64,000 nt of DNA, from assembly GCA_964342825.1 (NCBI GenBank), contig CAYFHO010000002.1, positions 161,339-225,338 of the forward strand. The letters are read 5' to 3'. The notes under the pieces are model-generated. The model saw only the letters and a list, made by a program, of their open reading frames with translations. It was not told the origin of the DNA and ran no database searches. The stretch comes from AAA164-E04 sp964342825 (lineage in GTDB: Bacteria > Verrucomicrobiota > Verrucomicrobiia > Limisphaerales > AAA164-E04). The translations under genes were made by a program, and so were the position numbers. Positions 52,466 through 61,820 of the stretch are shown here, one piece after another (within the stretch, counting starts at the first letter, position 1; every line of letters starts with the position of its first letter).

Positions 52466-53078
52466 TAGAAATACAATCATAATTGCGCTGGCTGCTCTTC
52501 TTGCAGTTGCCCCCTTGAAAGGATACTGCCAGACGGTCTGGAATGATCAGACTGCTTCGTTGATATCAGATATCAGAGCGCATCAGATAGGTGACATTCT
52601 CACCGTGATCATTCAGGAGAATAAAACCGCCAGTAAGAATACCTCCACAAAAAGCTCAAAGAAAAGCGGAATTGATACGGGAATAGAGGCCTTTCTGTTC
52701 AGCCCGGCAGCCAGTGGTCTTCTGACCAAGAAGGGGCAGCTCCCCTCCATGAAACTAAATTCATCCTCTCAATTTGAAGGAGGAGGGAATGTCAGCAGCA
52801 CGGAAAGGATTACTCATCGATTGTCAGTCAGAATTTTGGATATTCTTCCCAATCGACAATACTTGGTCGAAGGAGCACAAAAGACATCCTTCAGCGGGGA
52901 ATCTCAGGATGTTGTGCTGCGTGGTGTGGTACGAGAGGCCGACATCACCTCAGGGAACACGGTGTTCAGCTACAACCTGGCAGATGTGAAGATTCAGTTC
53001 TCCTCAAAAGGAGCTTTGAGTGACAAGACAAAACGAGGCTGGTTTACAAAAGCCTGGGATAAAATCAATCCGTTTTGA
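52440..53078 (+). CDS. flgH: L-ring protein FlgH
   Basis: About 212 residues from the ATG at 52440, inside the flgA end and preceded by GAGG. 'HQIGDILTVIIQENKTASKN' and 'GVVREADITSGNTVFSYNLADVKI' (in part) are FlgH signatures. The hydrophobic signal is followed by 'LKGYCQ', which does not fit a lipobox, although FlgH is normally a lipoprotein. It forms the outer-membrane ring. Confidence 0.9.
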   Translation: MKTQCLSPNRNTIIIALAALLAVAPLKGYCQTVWNDQTASLISDIRAHQIGDILTVIIQENKTASKNTSTKSSKKSGIDTGIEAFLFSPAASGLLTKKGQLPSMKLNSSSQFEGGGNVSSTERITHRLSVRILDILPNRQYLVEGAQKTSFSGESQDVVLRGVVREADITSGNTVFSYNLADVKIQFSSKGALSDKTKRGWFTKAWDKINPF

Positions 53079-53103
53079 ACCTAACACACCTTGGAGAGTC
53101 TAG

Positions 53104-54225
53104 ATGAAATTATTTTGGTGCATCATCATTGGTATATGGCTGGGAGTGGATTCGATGGAAGCAGTCACCACTCGCATTAAAGATGTCACTAGGGTTCGAG
53201 GTTCGGCTGAGTATGGTGTATCCGGCGTCGGACTTGTTGTTGGACTTGCAGGAGATGGAGATCGCAACCAAGCATACACCATGCAAGCCTTCGCGAATCT
53301 TCTCCAGCGAAACAACATCGTTGTCCCTCCCAATGTCATTCAAGCCAAGAATGTCGCGATCGTTGCTGTTCAAGCCAAGATTTCTTCAAGAGATAAAGTG
53401 GGATCGATGGTGGATGTCATCGTCTCATCCATGGGAGATGCCAAATCTCTCTCTGGAGGAACTCTTATGCGGACCCTTCTTTTCGGTCCAGATCAAACAG
53501 TTGCCTTTGCAACCGTGCAAGGTCCAATTTCAGTCGGCGGTTTCAACGCGGGCAGTGACGGGGCAGGTGGTGCATCTATACGAAAAAATCATCCGTTGGT
53601 AGGTCAAATTATCAAGGGTGCTCGAGTGATCATGCCGGTTCCTGAATCAACAGTGATCAAGGAATCGCCAGAGGGAAATTATTTTGAATTGGAACTCAAT
53701 CAACCAGACTTCACCACGGCAGCCAGAATAGCAGAGGCTATCAATGAAAAATTCCCTGAGGTTTCTTCAGCTGAGGATGAGCGATACATACGTGTCAACA
53801 TTCCCGATGGGCTGGAGGACAGATTTGTCGATTACCTGGCACGTATCGAACCTATTACATTTACACCCGATGTCAGAGCTCGTGTATTGATCAATGAGAA
53901 AACAGGAACCATCCTTGCGACCGCTCCGGTAAAAATCAATAGTTGCGCCATATCACACGGAAACTTAACCATCAGTATTGCCTCTCCGGTCAATGTTTCG
54001 CAGCCCGCTCCTTTGAGTCAGGGTGGTCAAACAACAGTCACTCCCGCAACCGATGTCAATATTGATTCAAGCGACACGGCTTTGGTTCCGTTACCTGAAA
54101 TGCCAACGATTCAAGAAGTTTCCACTTCGTTGAATTCCCTGGGCATCTCAACACGGGACATCATCTCCATTTTTCAAGCCATGGAAAAGCTTGGAGCATT
54201 GAAGGCTGAAATTATTTATCAATAA
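53104..54225 (+). CDS. flgI: P-ring protein FlgI
   Basis: 373 residues: signal peptide (to about 20), then 'TRIKDVTRVRGSAEYGVSGVGLVVGLAGDGD' in part, a near-perfect FlgI start, and a matching C-terminus. It forms the periplasmic P ring with help from FlgA. GGAGA precedes the ATG. Confidence 0.97.
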   Translation: MKLFWCIIIGIWLGVDSMEAVTTRIKDVTRVRGSAEYGVSGVGLVVGLAGDGDRNQAYTMQAFANLLQRNNIVVPPNVIQAKNVAIVAVQAKISSRDKVGSMVDVIVSSMGDAKSLSGGTLMRTLLFGPDQTVAFATVQGPISVGGFNAGSDGAGGASIRKNHPLVGQIIKGARVIMPVPESTVIKESPEGNYFELELNQPDFTTAARIAEAINEKFPEVSSAEDERYIRVNIPDGLEDRFVDYLARIEPITFTPDVRARVLINEKTGTILATAPVKINSCAISHGNLTISIASPVNVSQPAPLSQGGQTTVTPATDVNIDSSDTALVPLPEMPTIQEVSTSLNSLGISTRDIISIFQAMEKLGALKAEIIYQ

Positions 54226-54256
54226 TCAACCATCCAGGACTCAAACCATTTTGCTC

Positions 54257-54658
54257 ATGAATCCAGCAACGCCAACAACCACATCTTCCCATCTGGGGTC
54301 ACTGCAGGGAGGAGCATACGGTGCACAGACTGATCTGGACCGGATCGCTCATGATAAAAACTTGACCGAATCAGAGAAGGTGGGCGAGTTGGCAAAAGAG
54401 TTTGAAACAATGCTTTTCAAACAAATCATCAAGGGAATGCAAAAATCATTGGAGGGCTCCAGCATGATGCCCACTAAAGGTCCCTCCTCCATTTATGGGG
54501 ATATGATGATGGATGCTTTGGCTCATTCCATCAGCCAATCCAGTCAATTGGGATTGTCAAAAACCTTCCAGGAACAAATTACCAATAAAGATGTTATCGA
54601 GCCAAAAGCAACTGAATCAGAATCTGAGGGTTCACATAATGCAAAGGAGGTTAAATGA
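54257..54658 (+). CDS. flgJ: Rod-binding protein, FlgJ N-terminal domain only
   Basis: About 133 residues from the ATG at 54257 (a TTG at 54251 adds two). 'VGELAKEFETMLFKQIIKGMQKSL' and 'YGDMMMDALAHSISQSSQLGLSK' match the rod-scaffold domain of FlgJ. The peptidoglycan hydrolase domain of enteric FlgJ is absent, as in many non-enteric bacteria, so wall cutting must come from another protein. Overlaps flgN by ATGA. Confidence 0.88.
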   Translation: MNPATPTTTSSHLGSLQGGAYGAQTDLDRIAHDKNLTESEKVGELAKEFETMLFKQIIKGMQKSLEGSSMMPTKGPSSIYGDMMMDALAHSISQSSQLGLSKTFQEQITNKDVIEPKATESESEGSHNAKEVK

Positions 54659-55152
54659 TCGATTGCATCGAACAATTCATCGAGAGGCTGAGGGATGAAC
54701 TCAAGCAGTATGGTGAACTGCTGGCCTTACTGGATCAACAGCAGGAATTGGTACTGAAACGCGATGCCGATGGAATTCAATCTACTGCAGAGCAAATTGA
54801 TCAACAATCCCTCGTTCTTGAGGAACTGAAATCCATTAGAAAGGAAGCTCAACAAAATATTGCAACATCAGTCGGCCTGGATCCCTCCGGCTCGTTTAAA
54901 GATCTCATCCCATTACTCCCACACGAGTATCAGCCACTGATCACCGCATTGGTAGAAGATAATAATTTATCCATTCAACGCATTGGGAAACTCGCTCGAC
55001 AAAACCACATGCTACTCACTCGATCTATCGAGATGGTTGGCAGCCTGATACGAAGTGTGTGTCCGGATCAAAATCCCGATGTTTATAACGGAAGTGGTGT
55101 AATGGTTTCAAACTCTGTTACTACGGCACCGTCCTGCGAGCACGTTTGTTGA
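54655..55152 (+). CDS. flgN: FlgK/FlgL chaperone FlgN
   Basis: 165 residues, mostly helical ('LRDELKQYGELLALLDQQQELVLKRD' in part) with a flexible tail, as in FlgN. It starts with a perfect AAAGGAGG Shine-Dalgarno and overlaps flgJ by four bases. FlgN escorts the hook-filament junction proteins FlgK and FlgL to the gate; flgK follows directly. Confidence 0.85.
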   Translation: MIDCIEQFIERLRDELKQYGELLALLDQQQELVLKRDADGIQSTAEQIDQQSLVLEELKSIRKEAQQNIATSVGLDPSGSFKDLIPLLPHEYQPLITALVEDNNLSIQRIGKLARQNHMLLTRSIEMVGSLIRSVCPDQNPDVYNGSGVMVSNSVTTAPSCEHVC

Positions 55153-55196
55153 AGAAAAACCCCATTGTTTAAGAGGAATATTACGGAAAGGATTTC

Positions 55197-56594
55197 ATGT
55201 CAGGATTATTAGGAACATTGGATATGGGCCAACGGGCTCTTCAGACTCAGATGAAGGGACTGGAGCTGACTGGGCACAATCTGGCCAACGTGAATAATCC
55301 AAACTATTCTCGTCAAAGAATAGAAGTAGCATCCACGTACAGCATAAATCCTGGCTCACACTCCCAAGGCACAGGAGTCGATGTGGTCGGGGTGCAACAA
55401 ATTCGTGATCAAATCCTGGACACCCAAATTCGATCAGAAAAATCTATCACCGGCTTTCTGGAAGCACGAATGACAGGACTTGAGTATATTCAAACAAGTA
55501 TGGGATCCGTTTTAAATCCATTTGGAACCGAAGGATCAGGTGGTTTGAATGCGAGATTGGGAGATCTTGTCAGCAGCCTCCACGAGGTTTCGGCGGATCC
55601 ATCTTCAAGGACTTCACGTCATATGTTTCTCGATGCGGCGGAGGCAGTGGCAAGTGAAATGAGGAGTATGGACCAGCAATTAACTCAACTTGAGGATCGC
55701 TGGGATGAGGAATTAAATATCCGGGTAGACGAAACCAATCACATTCTTGATCAGATTGCTTCGCTCAACAGATCCATACAAAAGGTAGAAGGAGGGGGAT
55801 CAAATACTGCGAACGATTTGCGAGATCAACGTGCTAAAACACTGGAATCTTTGAGCGAAATGCTTCCCATTGAAATAAGTTCAGACAACAACGGCAAGCT
55901 GCAGGTTCAAGTCAATGGAGTTTCCATCATTGATGGACAAACGGTCGTTTCAACCTTATCAGCGCAACCTCAACCTCCTGAGGCACCAGCCCTTGTCTGG
56001 CAACCTGACGGGCAAGCTTTGAACCCCGGAGAAGGCCGACTGGGAGGAATTCTTGATGTTCGGGGAAGCGTTTTGGCAGACATGCGCGAGCAGATCAACA
56101 CAATGGCTGAGGACCTGATTCAATCCATGAACCAAGTCCATGCTCAAGGATTTGCTTTGGATGGATCCAATGGACGAAACCTTTATACGGGCCAGAATGC
56201 ATCGGATATTCGAATCAATCAGGATCTGAAAGATCATCCCGAATGGCTTCAAGCTTCGAGTCGCCGGGGAGAATCCGGGAATAATGAAACCATCACCGCC
56301 ATGGTTCAAGAAATGCAGACACCGAGAGCTGGTTTGGGTCAACGCACCTATGTCGAAGCTCAAGCGGATTTGGTGGCACAAATTGGTCAATCACTTCAAA
56401 GCACACGCAGTGCCCTTGAAGACCAACAGGCAATGCAGTCGCTGATGGAGAGGCAAAGAGAAAGCATTAGTGGCGTTTCTCTGGATGAGGAAATGACTCA
56501 ACTCGTCAAATACCAGCGAGCGTTCGAAGCTTCAGCACGTTTGGTAACGATCGTGGACGACATGCTTTCAACCATTGTCACTATGGGACGGTAA
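55197..56594 (+). CDS. flgK: Hook-filament junction protein FlgK
   Basis: 465 residues. 'LELTGHNLANVNNPNYSRQRIEV' and the C-terminal 'SISGVSLDEEMTQLVKYQRAFEASARLV' (in part) are FlgK hallmarks. It is the first junction protein between hook and filament. AAAGGA precedes the ATG. Confidence 0.96.
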   Translation: MSGLLGTLDMGQRALQTQMKGLELTGHNLANVNNPNYSRQRIEVASTYSINPGSHSQGTGVDVVGVQQIRDQILDTQIRSEKSITGFLEARMTGLEYIQTSMGSVLNPFGTEGSGGLNARLGDLVSSLHEVSADPSSRTSRHMFLDAAEAVASEMRSMDQQLTQLEDRWDEELNIRVDETNHILDQIASLNRSIQKVEGGGSNTANDLRDQRAKTLESLSEMLPIEISSDNNGKLQVQVNGVSIIDGQTVVSTLSAQPQPPEAPALVWQPDGQALNPGEGRLGGILDVRGSVLADMREQINTMAEDLIQSMNQVHAQGFALDGSNGRNLYTGQNASDIRINQDLKDHPEWLQASSRRGESGNNETITAMVQEMQTPRAGLGQRTYVEAQADLVAQIGQSLQSTRSALEDQQAMQSLMERQRESISGVSLDEEMTQLVKYQRAFEASARLVTIVDDMLSTIVTMGR

Positions 56595-56609
56595 TAATGT
56601 AGACGTATC

Positions 56610-57545
56610 ATGAGAGTAAGCACACAGATGTATCCCCAGCAATTGTTGGGACAACTTGGTAAGCTGTCTGAGCAGCAACAGAAATTGCAAAATCAGGTTT
56701 CCACAGGTTTGCGTGTGCAGGAGGCATCAGATGATCCAGCTGCCGCAAGGAAGTTGATTGTTTGGCAGGCAGACAAAGCTGCCATTGCCCAGTATCGAAG
56801 TAATATTGAGTCACAAAAAGATCTGGCAACAACCAATGACGGATTGATTCGTTCTTTGAAAAAATTGTCTGATCGAGCAAGCGAATTAGCCATCAGAGCT
56901 GATGATGTCGATTCCAAGAGTGATTTGAAAACTTCCGCTGAGGAAGTGGATGGGTTGATTGAGCAGGCGCTTTCTCTGGCGAACACTCGTTTCAATGGCA
57001 AATATGTTCTGGCAGGCACAGCTACGGACACGATTCCATTTGAGGCAACTCGTGACGAATCAGGTCGTATCACTGGCGTCATTTTCAATGGAAACTCCAA
57101 CATCACTTCCATTGAAGCTTCACCAGGCAATTATATTTCTGCCCAATGGGTAGGTGCCAACGATGGAGCTGGGGGACAACCTGGAATATTTCAAGACTCG
57201 ACTGAGGACGTGGATGTGTTTGGTGACCTGATTGCATTGAGAGATCATTTAATTGAAGGTGATGTGGAGTCTATCCAGCAAAGCGATATTCAAAAGCTGG
57301 AAGCAGTAGAGGATCACTTTATTCGATTTGCGGGCTTGAATGGTTCTCTCCATGCCAGAATGGAAACCCAAATAGCAACACTGAACAGTCAAGAATTGGC
57401 TCTGACTGGCATGATCTCACGCGAGGGGGATGCCGACATTGCCGAGACAATTGTCAGGTTGAACGAGGTTCAATATGCTTACCAGGCCGCATTACAAAGT
57501 GGAGCGAAAATTATGGACAGGTCGCTCATGGACTATCTTCGCTAG
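56610..57545 (+). CDS. flgL: Hook-filament junction protein FlgL
   Basis: 311 residues with flagellin-like ends ('KLQNQVSTGLRVQEASDDPAAARK' in part; C-terminal 'DADIAETIVRLNEVQYAYQAALQSGAKI' in part). It is the second junction protein. It ends the flgF operon and its last 20 bases overlap the 3' end of the convergent NtrC-type gene; no terminator is visible. Confidence 0.95.
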   Translation: MRVSTQMYPQQLLGQLGKLSEQQQKLQNQVSTGLRVQEASDDPAAARKLIVWQADKAAIAQYRSNIESQKDLATTNDGLIRSLKKLSDRASELAIRADDVDSKSDLKTSAEEVDGLIEQALSLANTRFNGKYVLAGTATDTIPFEATRDESGRITGVIFNGNSNITSIEASPGNYISAQWVGANDGAGGQPGIFQDSTEDVDVFGDLIALRDHLIEGDVESIQQSDIQKLEAVEDHFIRFAGLNGSLHARMETQIATLNSQELALTGMISREGDADIAETIVRLNEVQYAYQAALQSGAKIMDRSLMDYLR

Positions 57546-59010
57546 TTGATAAACCGTCACCCGTTTTTTGGTAATCGTTTAGTTTGTTTCTCAATGTTCG
57601 AATGCTGATACCCAAATGTTTTGCCGTTTGGGTCCTGTTCTGGTTAAACGCCTCTAATGCAGCAAGTATGTGTTTCTTTTCCAGCTCACAAAGGGGCAGA
57701 ATGTTTTCGGTCCCAGCGTCCGATTCATCATGGGAAGACGACGGTGTTTGCTCATGTGAAACTGAGTCAGTATTCTCGGGAAGGGTGGGTTCAGGAACAT
57801 GATCAGATTGAGAAGTGGGAATAAGAATTTGCCCTGAAGACATTGGAGTCAACCCAAGGAGATCAGGTTCGATATAACCTCCTTCAGCAGTCAGAATGAC
57901 AGCCCGCTCCACCACGTTCTGCAATTCTCTGATGTTGCCGGGCCAAGCGTGTGCTTGCATTGCCTCCATGCTTGCTTTTGAAAAACCACACACCGGACAA
58001 CCGTGCTTTTTAGCATAACGCCGCATAAAGGTTTCCGCGAGCAAAGCAATGTCACTTTTCCTTTCTCTTAATGGCGGCACATGAATCGGAACTACATTTA
58101 ATCGAAAATAAAGGTCCTGCCGAAATTCTTTCTTCTCTACACTCTGAGCAAGGTCACGATTGGTGGTGGCTATCACACGTGTATCCACCTTGATAGTCCG
58201 ACTCCCCCCCACCCTTTCCAATTCACGTTCCTGAAGCACACGGAGAAGTTTGGACTGAACGACTGGGGAAATTTCACTGATCTCGTCCAAAAGAATCGTG
58301 CCCGTGTGCGCAAGTTCGAATCGGCCTTCTCTTCTTGAGACGGCACCGGTGAAGGATCCTTTCTCGTGCCCAAAGAACTCGCTCTCAACCAGATTATCGG
58401 GTATCGCTGCACAATTCACTGTAATGAATGGTTGTTTCGACCGGCTGCTATTTTTAAAGATGGAACGAGCGACTAGTTCTTTTCCTGTCCCACTCTCTCC
58501 CTGAATCAAAACCGTGGCCTGAGTGCGGGCGACTTTCCTGATGAGATCGTTCAATTTTTGGATGGCACGCGAATTGCCCAAAATTTCATGATTCGAGTCA
58601 TTGATACTCCCTTGACTCAAGTGCTGATTCACTCTGACCAATCGATGAAAATCACCCGCTTTCTTCAGGAGTATCTCCACTTGGTCGTCGGAGAAAGGCT
58701 TAATAATGTAATCAAAAGCCCCCTTCTTCATACAACTCACCGCAGACTCAACACTTGCATAGGCGGTCATCATGGCAACCAATGGTGGAGTGGGCTTGAG
58801 TTGGCAATATTCCAGCATGTCGCTTCCATCCCCATCAGGAAGCCTCACATCTGCAAAGATCAAATCAAAATCATCCTTATCGACCAGTTCCTTGGCTTTA
58901 GCCAATCCATCCGCTTGAGCTACCAATAGATTCTTACGTTGTAAAATCTCAGTGAGGTGTTTGCGAATGATGGGCTGATCGTCAATAACGATGATTTTTT
59001 CGATGGCCAT
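57526..59010 (-). CDS. NtrC-family sigma54 activator (flagellar response regulator)
   Basis: 494 residues: receiver domain (1-120; IDDQ, FADVRLPDGDG, MTAY, IKPF all present), AAA+ domain (about 145-380; Walker A GESGTGKE, sigma54-contact loop GSFTGA in place of GAFTGA, LLDEISEI) and a Fis-type helix-turn-helix ('NQNRTQTAKHLGISIRTLRNKL'). It would bind upstream dyads and drive the sigma54-type promoters. FlrC/FleR/FlgR are functional analogues. No partner kinase is adjacent. Last gene of a four-gene minus-strand operon. Confidence 0.93.
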   Translation of the reverse strand: MAIEKIIVIDDQPIIRKHLTEILQRKNLLVAQADGLAKAKELVDKDDFDLIFADVRLPDGDGSDMLEYCQLKPTPPLVAMMTAYASVESAVSCMKKGAFDYIIKPFSDDQVEILLKKAGDFHRLVRVNQHLSQGSINDSNHEILGNSRAIQKLNDLIRKVARTQATVLIQGESGTGKELVARSIFKNSSRSKQPFITVNCAAIPDNLVESEFFGHEKGSFTGAVSRREGRFELAHTGTILLDEISEISPVVQSKLLRVLQERELERVGGSRTIKVDTRVIATTNRDLAQSVEKKEFRQDLYFRLNVVPIHVPPLRERKSDIALLAETFMRRYAKKHGCPVCGFSKASMEAMQAHAWPGNIRELQNVVERAVILTAEGGYIEPDLLGLTPMSSGQILIPTSQSDHVPEPTLPENTDSVSHEQTPSSSHDESDAGTENILPLCELEKKHILAALEAFNQNRTQTAKHLGISIRTLRNKLNDYQKTGDGLSTSEDSP

Positions 59011-59023
59011 AATATCTATCGTC

Positions 59024-59449
59024 TTATGAAGGATTATTCTGGTAAGCCTTCAGGGCATCAGCCGGCCGATACTGGTAGGAGGAAGGAATATTTTCCGGCG
59101 GGACCATCCCGCGTTTCATCAGGAGCTTTTCATTTTCACGATCGATCACCACGATCTTCATGATGAGGTCCGTGGCACTTTGAATGGCAGCCTGGACATC
59201 CGGATCCTTGGGGGCATCGGGATTATTTTTTGTTGTATCCAGCAGCGCGGCCCTATGGCCCTGTATCTTGGCCACCGCATCGGAAAGAGATTCCAAGAGG
59301 GTGCGTTTGAGTTTTTGATCGGGAGGATTCTGAGATCCGTCGTCTTTTGGAGAAGACAGCCACCTGTTTTCCTGCTGAATAATTTCAAGCAGCTTTAGGC
59401 AGATGCCATTGTGGTATTCAACGTCTATTAATATTTCGCGCGGTTGCAT
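59024..59449 (-). CDS. Small helical protein upstream of the sigma54 activator
   Basis: About 141 residues from the ATG at 59449 (a GTG at 59452 directly precedes it). Mostly helical and charged, with no signal. 'AIQSATDLIMKIVVIDRENEKLLMKRG' (in part) resembles the coiled core of FlgN/FliT-type export chaperones, but this is only a resemblance. It starts 13 bases after the TPR gene and ends 13 bases before the NtrC-type gene. Confidence 0.7.
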   Translation of the reverse strand: MQPREILIDVEYHNGICLKLLEIIQQENRWLSSPKDDGSQNPPDQKLKRTLLESLSDAVAKIQGHRAALLDTTKNNPDAPKDPDVQAAIQSATDLIMKIVVIDRENEKLLMKRGMVPPENIPSSYQYRPADALKAYQNNPS

Positions 59450-59462
59450 CACAAGTTCCGGA

Positions 59463-60926
59463 TCAGCCAGAAACTTGAGTGCCGCGTACAGGAGATTGCA
59501 GTTCGGATTCTTTGGCTTCCAGCCATGTCAAAGTCTGAATTCTCCATCCAGCCATTTCCCCTATCATTTGCAAATGACGGCTCAAGTCTTCTTTCTTCAG
59601 GCCGGAAATACGGTCGATAATTCTTTGATAAAATGCAAGCGCTTTTTGGGTATACTTCAGGTCTTCATGGAGGATGCCTAATTGGTATAGCACTTCCAGC
59701 AAATCTTTTTCCTCCAGGTTCAAATCAAGCAAACTTTCATGAATCTGTACAGCTCCCATTAAATCTCCCTCTTTGACCATGAGATCGCCAATTTCAACAC
59801 CAATGCGAACTTGAAGGCGCGTCCAGGTTTCGGGCTCCGATTCAGTTAATGCGGTCGGATTTTCCAGTATTTTTTGAAACTGCCTTAATGCTTCCTGCCT
59901 CCGGTTTTTAATCATCAAGGTTTTTGCGAGCAGGTATCGAACTTCAATGGATTTTGGATCGCTCCCATACTCTTGCAGAAAGGTTTCCCCTTCGTTCTCA
60001 ACCTTGGAATAATCCTTGTTCAGAAAATGTGAGTATATGAGTTTGTAATGCACCAAAGGCTTGTTGATTCCCACCAGATCGCTGCTGGAATGCTGCTGAA
60101 TGAGAAGACGGCGATAAAGTCTTGCCGCGTTATCAAAATCCCCATCCATAAAATGAGTCTCCGCAATCTCAATTTTGGCCTTCATCACAAGTCGCTGGAC
60201 AACAGGTAAATATTCCTCATTTAGTTCACGCAGCTTCATGGTGAGGCTGATGACAGAATGGTATTTCTGAAGCGCTTTTTCCATGCCACCTGTTCGCCGA
60301 AGGATGTTCCCCATTTTCAAGTATACCAGGGCCTGATTAGGATCGTCTGGATACAAAGCGTCAAACTGAGAATAAATTTGATTGGCTCGCACCCAATCTT
60401 CATTTTTCTCGGCAATCAGTGCAAGTTGAAGAAGGGCTCGTTTACGGTAAGCCACAGGTGGCCGCTTTTTGATCAAGTTGATAAAAGTATTGGAAGCCTG
60501 TTCAAAATCGCCTTCCTGACGATACTGAATCCCAAGGTCAAAGATCGCATCCAATTCAGCTTGTCTCTGTTTTTTATAGTCATCAACCGAGGCAGTTTCC
60601 ATGACGGGCGATGTAAACAAATCAGGAAACTCAATGAATATGGGATCCAAACGCATGTGTTCCGGCCAACCGGCACTTCCTCCCTCTTCAGGCTGCTGGA
60701 GATCTTCCAACAACGATTCAGGATCCGAATGTGATACCACCGAATGATTAGATTCAGCGGTTAAACTTTTCTGATGAAGACTGGTTGGATTCCCATGATC
60801 AGCGGGAGAGGTTTTTAATACAAAAAAAATGATTCCAGTCAGGATAAAGGCCTCCAGGAGCATGTGGTTCAGGGAAGAGCCCCCTCCCAAACGCCGTACC
60901 TCCATAGATTGAGTGTTCTTGTTCAT
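59463..60926 (-). CDS. Membrane-anchored TPR protein
   Basis: About 487 residues from the ATG at 60926. One N-terminal membrane helix (about 20-40), an acidic Ser/Glu-rich stretch, and then about nine TPR-like units ('DLGIQYRQEGDFEQASNTFINLI', 'KMGNILRRTGGMEKALQKYHSVI'). It probably faces the periplasm and scaffolds proteins. It is coupled to the upstream gene: the preceding stop is two bases before this ATG. Confidence 0.8.
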   Translation of the reverse strand: MNKNTQSMEVRRLGGGSSLNHMLLEAFILTGIIFFVLKTSPADHGNPTSLHQKSLTAESNHSVVSHSDPESLLEDLQQPEEGGSAGWPEHMRLDPIFIEFPDLFTSPVMETASVDDYKKQRQAELDAIFDLGIQYRQEGDFEQASNTFINLIKKRPPVAYRKRALLQLALIAEKNEDWVRANQIYSQFDALYPDDPNQALVYLKMGNILRRTGGMEKALQKYHSVISLTMKLRELNEEYLPVVQRLVMKAKIEIAETHFMDGDFDNAARLYRRLLIQQHSSSDLVGINKPLVHYKLIYSHFLNKDYSKVENEGETFLQEYGSDPKSIEVRYLLAKTLMIKNRRQEALRQFQKILENPTALTESEPETWTRLQVRIGVEIGDLMVKEGDLMGAVQIHESLLDLNLEEKDLLEVLYQLGILHEDLKYTQKALAFYQRIIDRISGLKKEDLSRHLQMIGEMAGWRIQTLTWLEAKESELQSPVRGTQVSG

Positions 60927-60928
60927 GA

Positions 60929-61522
60929 TCAAGGTAAGTTAGAGTTTGGTTTATCAGGTGGAGATTCCTTCGTATCCGAATCTGAAGAGCTGCCCGAATC
61001 CGGCTCTGCAGCAAACGGGATCCGCCTAATTTCTTGTGTCTGGTTGGTTTGAAAAAAATCAAGGAACATCCTGAGACTGACCTTATCATTTAAAAGCGGA
61101 TCACCGAACAGATCATCCGCAAACCCGTCTGGAAAAAACTCCCGGCTCAACTCATCAGTTGCAGGCTGTTCAGGTACAGGTTCGACCACCGGCTGATTTA
61201 AATGAGGAGGGAGTTGGACAGGTCGACTCGAGGCTGATAAATGAGTCTCCTTGATAGGAGGAACCGAGTTTGTTTCCACATTTTCAGAATCCACTTTTGT
61301 GATTTCCTTGGATTCCTCTGGTTCGGGGGTATTGAGCGGTTCGAGAATAAAGACTTCAGAACGCTGTTTGGGTTGCTCTATTCGAATATCAACAGGTCCA
61401 GTGAATGGAAGGTAACCTACGTGACGTGTACGATAACCAGCCCCGCAGCTCAAAATGCCAACACTGACGATTGAACACCCGATCTGCTTCCATTTGCCTT
61501 GTAAGCGTAGCTTCCTTGCCAT
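60929..61522 (-). CDS. Putative lipoprotein, unknown function
   Basis: 197 residues. The N-terminus has a hydrophobic stretch ending 'GILSCG', which may be a lipobox; the rest is Pro/Glu/Ser-rich and disordered except for a segment around 125-165 ('GFADDLFGDPLLNDKVSLRMFLDFFQ' in part). GAGG precedes the ATG. First gene of the minus-strand operon with the TPR protein and the sigma54 activator. No family recognised. Confidence 0.65.
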   Translation of the reverse strand: MARKLRLQGKWKQIGCSIVSVGILSCGAGYRTRHVGYLPFTGPVDIRIEQPKQRSEVFILEPLNTPEPEESKEITKVDSENVETNSVPPIKETHLSASSRPVQLPPHLNQPVVEPVPEQPATDELSREFFPDGFADDLFGDPLLNDKVSLRMFLDFFQTNQTQEIRRIPFAAEPDSGSSSDSDTKESPPDKPNSNLP

Positions 61523-61779
61523 TACACGCCTCTACTTTCTGAAAATCACCGTCCTTGGTGATCCGGTTGAATAATTATCTAAGAAGAATGTCTGGCACTT
61601 AGCCTGAACCATTGTGATGATCACATCACCTGGCATCTAAATGCCATTCCTTCGCTTCCTGCGCACTTTTGCAGGACAATCCATTCTATTAGTCGGCAAT
61701 ACTGAGATGAGGCTTAAGGACATTTACGATCTCAATAATTCGCTAACAAGAATTCACCCTCCGAATCCAACAAATCGGC
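61523..61779. other. Divergent control region with inverted repeats
   Basis: No gene seen. Inverted repeats: ATCACC-GTCCTT-GGTGAT (61545-61562), TGTGAT-G-ATCACA (61613-61625), TGGCAT-CTAA-ATGCCA (61631-61646) and CCTGC/GCAGG near 61660-61677. One of these may control the lipoprotein-TPR-NtrC operon, whose promoter I cannot place. Confidence 0.35.
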
Positions 61780-61806
61780 TAAAGAAAGTGTTTTGAATGT
61801 CGATAA
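61780..61806 (+). promoter_or_regulatory. Strong sigma28 (FliA)-type promoter for the HDOD gene
   Basis: TAAAGAAA (61780-61787), exactly 11 bases, then GTCGATAA (61799-61806): seven of eight -10 bases and the TAAAG core match the consensus. Transcription would start near 61813. This places the ATG at 61797 inside the promoter and favours the ATG pair at 61821/61824. Confidence 0.7.
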
Positions 61807-61820
61807 TTAGTTGCGATGTC

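Noticed and set aside
61613..61625. TGTGATGATCACA as a CRP site
   Set aside because: The half-sites are three bases apart, whereas CRP sites need six; kept only as an inverted repeat.
61631..61646. TGGCATCTAAATGCCA as a sigma54 promoter
   Set aside because: GG-GC spacing is nine bases and the sequence is better explained as an inverted repeat.
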